Shown here in pieces: positions 23,289-32,580 of a stretch of DNA of 64,000 nucleotides (position 1 is its first letter; each line of letters opens with the position of its first letter). The position numbers and the translations under genes were made by a program. The stretch is taken from assembly GCA_037157565.1 (NCBI GenBank), contig JAZHRO010000002.1:71135001-71199000 (forward strand), read 5' to 3'. A model generated the notes under the pieces. It was not told the origin of the DNA. It did no database searches and was given only the letters and a program-made list of their open reading frames with translations. The stretch is from Thalassia testudinum (Eukaryota > Streptophyta > Magnoliopsida > Alismatales > Hydrocharitaceae).

Positions 23289-23828
23289 TAGGTGGCTTCC
23301 CTGGTCTAAGATTTACCTAAAGGCAGCAAAAAGAGAAAGGTCCAGTGACTGGGCTCTGGACAACCTACCTATGGGCTGTTACCCACGATAACTTGCCAGC
23401 CATATCACCCTAGAAGGTTCATTAGCTACCCAATTTAAGTTAAAATCGCCAAACAACGAGTCAGTGCAAAGAAAGTGTGTAGATGCTTAAGACTCAAAAT
23501 TCCCTCACATCAGAGGGCGGGTTGATAAGTCGTGTACTTATCACCCAAACTTATTTACTCCAATTAAAATAAAATTCAAGTTGGCGAGAACTCGAAAAAC
23601 AAATCCACATTTTAGTGGATACATAGGCTGATTAAGTCCAAAGACCTGAAGGGTCTTTGTGTTCAGAACATAATATAGTATTTCTTAAGATCGAAAATTT
23701 TCTGAAACCCAAATTCTCTTTCCTAATTTCGATTTTTTTTTTTTTTAATAATAAAACAAATCTACGGAGCTGACGAATGAATTCAAAGATAAATATCCAC
23801 CCCCCCATGCCTATCTAATGCAATGTCC
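22586..23828 (-). other. N polypurine tract and 3' untranslated region
   Basis: The minus strand reads GATAGGCATGGGGGTA next to the LTR (22586-22601). The rest closely follows E4 60036-61262. It contains two 55-bp near-repeats (23147-23201 and 23349-23403) and a T run of 32 at 23254-23285, which is 12 long in E4. A second internal polypurine tract lies at 23798-23834. No gene seen. Confidence 0.7.
23147..23403 (-). repeat. Paired 55-bp repeats in N 3' region
   Basis: Copies at 23147-23201 and 23349-23403 share CTGGG, TCTGGACAA, GCTGTTACC and AACTTGCCAGCCAT on the plus strand. E4 has the same pair at 60600-60654 and 60782-60836. Confidence 0.7.
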
Positions 23829-25658
23829 TCATTGTATTAAAAAGACATAAAACAGAGTGGAAAAGCGTAGAAAGCACCTGAATTGCGTGGATATCGGGTC
23901 CGCTCCGAGATGAAAATGAAAAAGAACTGTATATGTGCTGAGTTTAGTGCCTTCAGCTAGGCACACTATACAAAGAAAAGAAATGAAGAATTCACATGTG
24001 CAGGTCAGAATTAGAATAAACAGAAGAATCCTCTGACCTGTCAGCAGAGGTCCACAGATGTGGACCAGATTGTGGTGCAGACCCACACCCCATAATCGAG
24101 AATATCTTAGGTTCTGGATAAAAATTACCCAAAACCTAAAATCAAAATGCAAGCGGGGTCGGGCCTGCGATTCGTGAGGATGCAACCCAAGGCCAAAATG
24201 TCGGGTTACAGAGAATTGAAGCTCAAAAGGATAATCGTTAAATGTGTGCTTGAGTTTGACATCCTCGAAACAAATGTCGTAAGGGTTCTGATTTGATGGT
24301 TTCAGTGTAAAAGGAACCCTTCGACTCAATCTTCCATTTCCTCCAAAATTGACTTCCCAAATCAGAATTTCCCAGCTCCTATCCTCCTCATTCGGCATAT
24401 CAAATTCCATGACCTCTTGTATATTCATCACCCCGTCTGAAATCTCCAAGTCTAGATGATGTGGCAAAATCAAAATTGACTTGGGTCTAATTATCTCAGA
24501 ATTAGAATCATCAATAAGCTCAACAGGGTGTAACTGATAATCAGGGCATTGAATTAATTCCTCCAGAAAATGCAATTCTGGATCTGTATCGTGTGCCCTA
24601 ATAAGATCAGTTTCCTTAGTTATTGGGCTATCAAATGATCTATCAGATTCCTCAGGCCCAATCGTCTCACAAAAATCGTGATTTGAAAACTCGTGTGAGA
24701 CTTCGCAACTTGAATCTTCACCATCAGGATCCGTATCAATGTATGTCCCAAAATCATTTGTCACTTTGCGTTCCAAGGAGACATACGTTTCCTCGTAACC
24801 CGGCTCAGGGATTTCAGGTGAAGAAATCAAATCATCCTTAATTGGTTGTTTTAATTCAATCTGGTCAGCTTCGTAACACGTGTCCCCCCCAACAGGTGCC
24901 TGAGCGGGTTCTGTCATTGGCTTTCCTGAAGAGAGTTCATCCTGGGAATTATTCCAAGATTGAATCAAAGCAACCACGAATCTCATCCTCAATTTCGCTA
25001 ATTTCCCAAGTAGAAACTCACCCGGGTTCTTATCCTTAACATCCTGGAGCCAATCCAACAAAGACTTGTTTAAATCATCAATCATTTCAATCAGGGGCTC
25101 CAATCTCTCAATGCAAGGTATTGGCTGAACTTCTAAAGATTGAATGATATTCCTCAAGTTAGCCAGAACCTTATCTTGAACCTGATTAACCTGAACCAAA
25201 TGAGTTGGTTCAGGATTGGGCGGGTTTGACGTCAAAGCAGAGGAATTAACGAATTGAGATTCGTTATACCCATCCTGATAATAGGTCATTTTAGATTGTT
25301 CAAAAGATGGAGATGACCTAAAGGCAGTGAAATCAGAGGATGGGTAAGGATCAGTGTATCCTTCTTGATTGTAGATCGCATTAGGTTGTTCATGAATGGA
25401 GGACGATCTATAATCGATGCAACTCTGAGAAGGATAAAATTGAGAATCACAGTGTTCAGGGTTAGACCCTAAACACGGGGGTCCGGAATTATATCCCCAA
25501 TCCGAATTATCCCAACTAACTGATGGTCGATTACAATACGAGTTGGGATAATTGTCATGTTGAGGATAATTTACAACAGGAGGGAAAGAGCGGGAATGCG
25601 TGAAATATGTGGAAGGATTCATGAGACACAGGAGGAAGAAAGGTGCCCTGCAATACAA
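23829..25658 (-). CDS. N ORF: uncharacterised 609-codon protein, not gag or pol
   Basis: I do not recognise this protein. The first methionine is at 25658; MNPSTYF at 25622 is the better match to the E1 start (MVNPYPNP at 31061), so the true protein may begin there. The N-terminal 150 residues are rich in Pro, Tyr, Asn and Ser. A helical segment follows at about 155-235 (VLANLRNIIQSLE, IDDLNKSLLDWLQDV), then a long acidic middle. The C-terminus has RLWGVGLHHNLVHICGPL and a hydrophobic run ILLFILILTC that could be a membrane segment. It occupies the place of gag-pol between leader and 3' region. The reading frame runs about 40 codons past the stem-loop that follows the stop in other elements, so its natural stop may have been lost. 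Capsid, zinc-knuckle, protease and polymerase motifs are absent. Confidence 0.75.
   Translation of the reverse strand: MYCRAPFFLLCLMNPSTYFTHSRSFPPVVNYPQHDNYPNSYCNRPSVSWDNSDWGYNSGPPCLGSNPEHCDSQFYPSQSCIDYRSSSIHEQPNAIYNQEGYTDPYPSSDFTAFRSSPSFEQSKMTYYQDGYNESQFVNSSALTSNPPNPEPTHLVQVNQVQDKVLANLRNIIQSLEVQPIPCIERLEPLIEMIDDLNKSLLDWLQDVKDKNPGEFLLGKLAKLRMRFVVALIQSWNNSQDELSSGKPMTEPAQAPVGGDTCYEADQIELKQPIKDDLISSPEIPEPGYEETYVSLERKVTNDFGTYIDTDPDGEDSSCEVSHEFSNHDFCETIGPEESDRSFDSPITKETDLIRAHDTDPELHFLEELIQCPDYQLHPVELIDDSNSEIIRPKSILILPHHLDLEISDGVMNIQEVMEFDMPNEEDRSWEILIWEVNFGGNGRLSRRVPFTLKPSNQNPYDICFEDVKLKHTFNDYPFELQFSVTRHFGLGLHPHESQARPRLHFDFRFWVIFIQNLRYSRLWGVGLHHNLVHICGPLLTGQRILLFILILTCTCEFFISFLCIVCLAEGTKLSTYTVLFHFHLGADPISTQFRCFLRFSTLFYVFLIQ
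23935..23963 (-). other. Stem-loop near the N ORF end
   Basis: The minus strand reads TGCC, loop TAGCTGAA, GGCA, then CTAAACTCAGC. Relative to the CGCC/GGCG of E1 and E2 the closing pair has changed on both sides (C-G to T-A). In N it lies inside the reading frame. Confidence 0.6.
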
Positions 25659-26784
25659 ACAATCAAACCTGTCCTTAAATGGGTTAGCCTACAGACCTAC
25701 AGACTCTCAAAACCCGTCTTGAGATAAAGGAACGATTTGATCTACTTCTGTCTGTTCAATCCAACCAGTTAGAAGGAGGGACTGGGGAGAAGGTTCTTCC
25801 TTCGGCTTGCGCCTCCGGTTCCTAGTGTACCCCCCAGCCGCGATCGTTTGACTCTGCTCCCCTAGCTAGACATCAGATTGAACAGTAGAAACAGACTAAT
25901 CGAAAATAATCTCGTTCTGAGTTCTGAAGAGCGAGTCCAATCCTTAAGGCCAACGTCTACTCTGTTTTATTTAGGGCTAGGTTTGAATGTGCTTTGGAAT
26001 GTGATGGGCCCTTTAAATGGGTTATGCCCTTAATGATTGATTGCTTTGTGTGTGCGTGCACAACCAGTGGTTTTCAAGCAAGATTATTTTTGATGTGATG
26101 AATTTTAAGGTTCAAATCTTGCTTAGTAGCTTTTAGGATTCAACTTTAGGTGTTTTCAATCAAGTTTCATTGGCACACCAGGTTTTGCAAGCACAGGTGA
26201 AGATATTTTCCTTTAAAGTTTAAAAAGAATGTGGAGTGCCTGGTAGATCCCTAAGAGTTGAACCTAATTGGCAGCTACTTGATGAGTTGATTTTATTTGA
26301 AGTGGTGCGGCCCAAACAACTCAAACAACTGGCCTGATGCACCACCTAATTAGGCACACAAATGATTACCCAATCTGATTTCTACTCGATTATGTGTTTA
26401 GATGTGTGTACCGGCTCCTAAGATTGGTTTACCGGTTGAGTTAGAAAATCAGATGAGGTTGTGTACCTCTGTGAGATTTTTTTTTATTTTTTTCTTTTTT
26501 TAATGTGGGGGTTGGAGTGAGTATGGATGTCAAACAACAAACAATCTAACCTTAGAGTTTATAAGAACACCTAGGTTGATTGATGTTTGAATTATTATGT
26601 GATGAAATGAAATCTAATGGGTGGGAGGTGGGGGGTAACTTACAAAACCTTCCACAGCACTTTACTCCGATCTACCGCTTTTGCCTGTCTCAAAAGAGTA
26701 CCTGCAATTACAATAAGAAAGGAGAAAAGTGAGGTAAATGATTTGTAAGTTACAAAATGCGAAGAGAAATCAAAGTGCGTTGCC
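25659..26784 (-). other. N leader
   Basis: About 1.1 kb between PBS and ORF with no long ORF of its own. TTTGTATTGCAGGGCACC just upstream of the ORF (near 25657) and TATTGTAATTGCAGG near 26700 look like splice acceptors, so the ORF may be reached by splicing. It includes the paired hairpins at 25782-25837. Confidence 0.55.
25782..25837 (-). ncRNA. Two-hairpin leader element with GNRA-type loop (N copy)
   Basis: On the minus strand CTGGGG (25837-25832) can pair with CCCCAG (25787-25782). Inside are GGC-GCAA-GCC (25813-25804) and, directly adjoining, GAAGG-AAGAA-CCTTC (25803-25789). The E1 leader has the same adjoining pair at 30555-30579, with loop GTGA instead of GCAA. A packaging, dimerisation or translation role is inference only. 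Confidence 0.45.
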
Positions 26785-26802
26785 TCCCCGGCAGCGGCGC
26801 CA
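26779..26802 (-). other. N primer-binding site and PBS hairpin
   Basis: The minus strand reads TGGCGCCGCTGCCGGGGA, three bases inside the 5' LTR edge, one base off the tRNA-Asp complement. GCTGCC (26795-26790) and GGCAAC (26784-26779) pair at five of six positions. This also fixes the element's minus orientation. Confidence 0.8.
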
Positions 26803-26805
26803 AAA

Positions 26806-28579
26806 TGTTGAACGAGACGAATCTACGCTAACGTGTTTGGTTTTTGGAAAAACCCGTCGTTGTAGTTCGAAAGCGAAGGATTCGTGTTCAACAAATAAAA
26901 TTTATACCGAAATAAAAATTCCGGGTCGAACACAGGGAGGCGAACGTTTGATTTAAAAACTCCGCGTTTCTTTTTATTTTGTCACCAAGAAATTCAATTT
27001 AAATTATCTAAGTATCTACAACAAATAAAAGAGAGAATGGGAGTAAGAGAGAGAGAAAGAATACTACACATGGAAATTAAAATGAGATGTAGAATAGACA
27101 AGAAATTAATCATAAAAGAGTTCATTCGTTACAACTAGAAAATATAAAACAATTACTCTAGAAAGCATTAAAAGAATGGAGGGAGAAATGTCCTCCTCGA
27201 CGATCGCTCGGAGGACGAATAGTCTACTCTAGAAAGCAGTAAATCTATACTAGAAAGCAGTAAAAAGAATAGGGAGAGAGAAATCCTCCTCGACGGTCGC
27301 TTGGTGGACGAGCCGGACGGGACGACGCCTGGACGAAGGAGAACGAGGCGGGACGAAGGAGGACGAAGCAGAAGAACGGGAACGAAGCAGCACGCCGTCG
27401 TCGTCGCGGGATCCACTTCCGAAGGGGGACGAAAATTTGGACTTTATCTCGTGAGAAGCATCCCGGGTGTGGGACAAGCTTCTCTTGAGCTTTGGAGAGG
27501 TAGAGAGGAGAAGGAAGGGATGAAAATTTCATATGGAGGGGGTCTCCTTTTATAGTTGCAAGGAGTGGGGGCAAAATGGACATTACATCTTCAAAATAAT
27601 AAAATAATAAATAAGGGGTCTTTAGTGACGGATAAAACCGTCGCTAAAGCCCCGCCGTCGCCGTCGCCGCCGCGCCACGCGCGCCCGCTCGGCTACCTGC
27701 GCGCGTAACGCAGACGCACGTCCGCGTCGTCTCAGCCGTCCGATCGCGAGATCGGACGGCTTAGATCGCACCCGCGCCCGCTGCGTAGCGCGCCGCCCGC
27801 GTGCGATCGCGCGCCCACCAGGGCGTCCAATTGCGCGTCGGCGCTATCGGGCGCGCGCGGCCGTTGGATCTTCATCCGACGCTCGTGCGCGCCCGCTCGC
27901 CCGCGCCTTCGCCCCCCTCTCCGCGGCTCGAACCCGCGACCTCCGCTTCGCCCGCAGCTGCGTCGCCGCTGAGCTACGCGGGCGAAATGGTCGCGCGGAC
28001 GTTTTTAAACGCGCGCGACCGCAGCCGTTGGATCGAGATCCAACGGCGGAGAGGAGACGTTGCGTGGTCTTCACAGGACTCCTGCGGCCGATTGGGCGGC
28101 TGGGATGGCGCCACGTGGCGCCATCTTGGCCGTCCATCTTCTGGAAGTTGTAGATGGTGCCACGGATGTCGGATTGACTCGATTTTTGTGTCGTTCGGCT
28201 GCGATCGTCGATCCGAATTCATCCGTGTGGTCGGATTTTCCATCTGAAGTGCGGATTTACACCATCCTGGCCCTTGATCTTCTAGGGTTCCCCGGTCTCT
28301 ATCTGATGCTACGGATGCCTGATTAGGGCGATCTTGGAGTCGTTGAACTCCAATCGTCGCCCTGATCATATCCATACGGTTGGATCTTTGATCCGAGGCC
28401 CCGATAAAATATTTGCCCTGTCCAAGCACATAAAAGGAGACAATTAACCTCCATTTTATTCAAACTACTCTAAATGCAAGATGATGCATGTAATGCAATA
28501 TTTATATCATGAAATGCAATCCTATGCTTAAGAACATGCATAAATAGACATTTTAAGTAGTGTAAATGTGCTTACATCA
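26806..28579 (-). repeat. N 5' LTR (family D, 1774 bp)
   Basis: It is bounded by TGTTGAACGAG and GCTTACATCA and is almost identical to 20812-22585. The TATA box is at 27546-27554 and the tRNA-like segment at 27915-27983. Confidence 0.92.
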
Positions 28580-28584
28580 GCAGA

Positions 28585-30374
28585 TGTCTTCACAAATTGC
28601 AGCAGCTGCATGGATGGTCGCTGCCAATAGCTGGGCTGGAGATGTGCGCGAAGGAATCCTCGCGACCTGGGACCTGGAGCCTGAGACCTGGTCTCTTTCA
28701 AGCAAGCTTCATCCTCTGTCAATGGCGACGATGACCTAAACCCTGTCCACAAGAAAACGGCCTTGCAGCCTCGTCAAAACACACAGGAAGCTTCGCCTAG
28801 GTCACCCTATGCGTGGGAAGGTGGTCGGCGTGGTGCGGGGTTGCCTGAGCGTGCGTGCCTAGGTCACCCTGTGCGTGAGGATGTGGGTGTGTTTGGGGGA
28901 CGTGTTGGGGGCATGTCATGATGGATGGAAAGAGGGTTTAAGGTCAGTGAGCGTGGCGATGCTCATGAGGTAGGTGGCGAGGTGGATGGAGGCGTGGAGC
29001 GGTGGGAACACCTCACCGGTGGTCTGACCGGAGGTGGAGAAGGTGGAGGTGGTTTGCGAACGTTGAGGCAGATTTTAAGAAATAAATGAGAGAAAAGAGA
29101 TGACAAGGGAGAGAGGACTTATCTGAGGGTTGTTAGACGATGGGGGAAGCGGAGGAGGTGGCTGGCTCATACTTGCCGTCGTCGGAGACGAAAGTCCCAA
29201 TGAGAGGAGGACGGTGACGACGAGAGGGTAGTAGGAGCGTCGGCTGGTGCGGCATGATGCGGACGAAGGAGATAAAGGTAACTCTGCCACTGGTATTGTG
29301 GCAGAGCGATGAGAGAGGGAGATAAGGGTCGTCGGAGCTTGTTGGGAGGTTGGCTGAAGGGGAAGAGAGGACATTGGGGGGTATCTTCGGCCAATTCTAG
29401 CTTGGAATGTACGGAATGATCTGGGGACCCTTTTATAGCCCCTGGCAAGGGGTCTTGTGCTTGGAAGCTAAGCTTCCAAGCACGGCAACCTCGCCGGAGA
29501 TGGAAGGTCAAAAAGACCTAAATCTCTTATGCGTTTGCTTGAGAGATTGGGTACAAATCAGGGCTCCAAATTTGGTTCACATGAGAGGAGATTGCTCCGA
29601 GAATCTCCCTTTCAAATTTGAAAGGGATTCTCTGAGGAATCAGGGAGTTCTTTCCCTTGAATGCTCGTCGGAGTAGGATTTCCTCCGCTGTAATGGCAGA
29701 GGGACCTAATTGCAAAGAACGACGAGGAAGTTAGGGGGCTTTTGTAAAGGTTTTCAAAAGTTAGGGGTAGAAATGTAATTGGGCTGGACTTGTTTGCAAA
29801 GTAGGTCAAGGTGAATTCCCCTTAGGTCTAATAATTTATACAAACCTAATTTGGACCTAAGGAATCCAATGGTGAAGTTGGATTTTAGGTTTGACCATGT
29901 TTGACTAGGTAATTTACACAAAATCCAATTTTGGGCAAATAATTGACTAAGACCCCAATTTAGGTCAAAATAGGTTCCAAAGGCCAAATTGAAGGTTCCA
30001 AACCCTGGGGGATACTTTTTACATGATTTTTAGAGGGTTTAGGTGAATTTTATTCTAACCAAAACCTTGCTAAATTAAGTGGGTATGTTTTAGGGTTACA
30101 AGAAGTCATTTAATTCCTAGAATTCACATGAACCCTTTTCTATTTGAACCAACCCACTTTTAATCTTATTAAGATCATTTGACCTGTGTTTAGCCCATGA
30201 GAAATCTCGTTGTTGCATTGCAATGGTAAAATTACAATTTTACCCCTTGTTTCTTGCTTTTCTTTCAGAAGGGTTATTCATTGAGTTAGGACCTCCATTT
30301 GGTTATGTAGGAGCTTTTGTTCTCTTGTCTGGGTCAAAATGAGTTAGTTAGGGCTCATGATGGTGTTCCCATCA
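28585..30374 (-). repeat. E2 5' LTR, part 2
   Basis: It continues 20811 after N. It has the TATA box at 29431-29437 and the 9-bp hairpin at 29282-29306, and ends GTTCCCATCA. GCAGA at 28580-28584 is the second copy of the N target duplication; TGGGC at 30375-30379 is that of E2. Confidence 0.9.
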
Positions 30375-30379
30375 TGGGC

Positions 30380-31030
30380 CACTCATCACAAACCCCAACT
30401 GAAGAAAAATGGGTTGAAATTAATTTTAAAACATGTAAGCAAACCCAAATTCGTTGTCGTACTACTAGGTGGCTTCAACCTCTCTTGCCAAACCTGGTGA
30501 CTAAGTTTGCGGGATAGTGTCAAACAACCGCAGCTCGGGGGTAACAGAACTGAAGGCGTGAGCCGAAGGAAGAACCTTCCCCTTAGTCCCCTCGTAACCA
30601 GACTGGCTGGTTTAGCTTGGGAGGCGGGAATCACTTTCATTCTGTTGTATGACGAATTTTTCTTCAGAAATTCGAACTTAAAATGAAAAATCTAGTCATC
30701 CAATCATAAGGACCATCTGATTGACAAGGCCTTAGCCTTGTCTGGCTGGCTACACCAACCTAGGGTTGGTTGGTGTATACGGAGAAGGAGGTCACTCAGA
30801 CCTCGATTGGTCGGACCTTGGGAGCCACTCCAAGGAGGCGAGTCACTTCGCCCGAGCCATCTTCTCCCCCACCCTCTTCTTCTATCTGCTTAGCCGCAAT
30901 GGCTAACCCTGGATCTGGACCTAATCAGGATCTAGAAGAGCTGGACCCACGAGCTTATCTGAGAGCCTGGGTCATTGAATCAGCTCAACTTTGGGATCAA
31001 AACCCAAGGTGGTGAAGAATACTTTTCATT
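30380..31030 (+). other. E1 leader, second part
   Basis: It continues from 8804. It includes the two-hairpin element and an 81-codon ORF at 30770-31015 (LAAMANPGSG) that may be an upstream exon or chance. Confidence 0.5.
30537..30582 (+). ncRNA. Two-hairpin leader element with GNRA-type loop (E1 copy)
   Basis: GGC-GTGA-GCC (30555-30564) is followed at once by GAAGG-AAGAA-CCTTC (30565-30579). GGGG before and CCCC after can close an outer stem. The second hairpin is identical to N; the first keeps its stem and stays within GNRA while two loop bases differ. One frame is open through both copies, so a coding explanation is not excluded. Confidence 0.45.
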
Positions 31031-32546
31031 TTGCCTAATCCTTCTCCTCGGGTTACCAAAATGGTTAACCCATATCCTAACCCTGGATATTATGACCCAT
31101 ATCAGTCGGTCCCTCAAAGGACCGCATCTTATAACCCAGGATATGGATTTCGTACTCCTGCTTCTCACCCATGGAATATGGGTAGACCTGATTCACCCCC
31201 TGGAACCCCTGAAGAACTACCAGTGCATATGCGATCGCATTATATAATATAGAGAGCTGTAGCTAGCGCTAAGGAGAAGGTCGCATTCTATCTACACGAA
31301 ATCCAAGCTATCACTGATTCAAACCAAAGACAAAGCTGGATGTCGTATCAGCAAGCTGTGATGGAGCTCCTTCAGGGAATAGCTGGGATAACAAGGCTAA
31401 TTGGACAAAATCGGGAAACTCAAGAACTAATGCTTTTGAGATATCAAGTGGAAAATAGCCTTGAAGACCTCGAAGAACCTGAAACGACTACGCTGGACGG
31501 ACACACAAGAGATTCTCGGGAGTAGATGCCGAAAGATAATTTAGGGGAAGAAGAATCCAGCTTGTATATGAGACTGGAGCAGGAAATATTTAGAATGGGT
31601 TCGTCTGAGAACTCCATTCAGGAAATTGAGGAGGAAAGGACTGATATCTCCAGGATTGAGCCACAATCGGATTATCCTGAATCCTGGGAGATACCTCTTG
31701 GGTTAGATAACCCAACCGTATAAGGGAAGTAGATCCATTTGAGGATATGGATCTTGAGGCAAACATTACATGTGACACTACTGATCAGCCTAGGCCACTT
31801 CCCATTGTAGGTGAACTTGTGCTAAAGCCAACATCTTCTGATCTGCACTCTTCTTTCACCTACATACCTAATTCAGATGTTAGAGATTTTGAGATGATAC
31901 TTTCTATCCCTGATCCTGACATCCAAAGGCCAGAAGTAGCTATGGATGTTTTGACTGAAGACATAAATATGCTACCTGAGGTAGGAATTACTGAGGAGCC
32001 CAATGCATATGAGGGTGAAGTTTTAAGTAGAATGAGCTAGGGACGCACCTACCATCCTAGTCAATCTAATGGATGGCTCGACTCCGAGCCTGAAGAGTCA
32101 GCCTCCAATGAATCAGAGATGAGTACTGATGAGGATGAAGTAATTTCTGACGAGGATTTCAGTGACCTTCCCACAGATCTTCTACTTTCACGAATACCCC
32201 CATATGATCGAGAGCCTGGAGAGGAATGATCTTTGATGTCAATTATCGTTATGAGGATCCCTATGACTCAGATTTTGGTTCTGAGATACATTTTGATATA
32301 CTCCCTCAGCAACTTCCTGTTGAATTGTGGGACATGATAAATCAGTTGAATCAACATCATGACCCCCCCTCTAATTATCCTCTATTTTCCACCATTACTC
32401 CGCACTTTCTTATAGCTAGACTTTTTGGAGTAGGGGTGCACAATCAGCTAGTTCGCATCTCCGGACCATTGATTTTGGGAGCATACGAGTACATCTTTCT
32501 CTTAATCTTGACCAGCTCCTATGCTAGAACTGATACATCTGATTGA
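31031..32546 (+). pseudogene. E1 ORF: decayed relative of the N protein
   Basis: The frame starting MVNPYPNPGYYDPYQ at 31061 runs to 31723 with in-frame TAG stops at 31250-31252 and 31523-31525. It then shifts to 31747-32040 (DLEANITCDTTDQP) and again to 32226-32546. The layout matches the N protein: Pro/Tyr/Asn-rich start, helical middle (MELLQGIAGITRLIGQN), acidic region, then RLFGVGVHNQLVRISGPL and a hydrophobic FLLILTS. At the C-terminal block most shared codons differ from N at third positions. It ends at TGA 32544-32546, five bases before the stem-loop. Function unknown. Confidence 0.7.
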
Positions 32547-32551
32547 ATTTT

Positions 32552-32580
32552 CGCCCAGCTGAAGGCGTTAAACTCAGCAT
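32552..32580 (+). other. Post-ORF stem-loop of E1
   Basis: CGCC, loop CAGCTGAA, GGCG, then TTAAACTCAGC. It lies directly after the ORF stop. Confidence 0.6.

Larger units (their letters stand above)
20812..28579 (-). mobile_element. N: young non-autonomous family-D LTR retrotransposon
   Basis: It is 7768 bp long with the TSD GCAGA at 20807-20811 and 28580-28584. Both LTRs are 1774 bp and I count about nine differences between them by eye, so insertion was recent. On the minus strand the order is 5' LTR, PBS, 1.1-kb leader, one 609-codon ORF, 3' untranslated region, polypurine tract, 3' LTR. There is no gag, protease, RT, RNase H or integrase in the 4.2-kb interior. LTR and 3' region closely match E4, which does encode pol. 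N is the non-autonomous member of family D. Confidence 0.92.
8805..30374 (-). mobile_element. E2: Athila-type family-B retrotransposon, decayed
   Basis: The TSD TGGGC lies at 8800-8804 and 30375-30379. Without the nested N insertion the element is about 13.8 kb. It is read on the minus strand: 5' LTR 30374-28585 plus 20811-19891, PBS 19887-19870, gag 18932-17871, protease, RT, RNase H and integrase down to 13229, 3' untranslated region, polypurine tract, and 3' LTR 11554-8805. Stops and frameshifts in most domains make it non-functional on its own. Confidence 0.9.

Noticed and set aside
23829..25658. N ORF as a diverged Athila Gag
   Set aside because: It lacks the capsid phrases seen in E2 and E3 Gag (FPFSLKDKA-like, CPHH.VPKW-like) and has no zinc knuckle.
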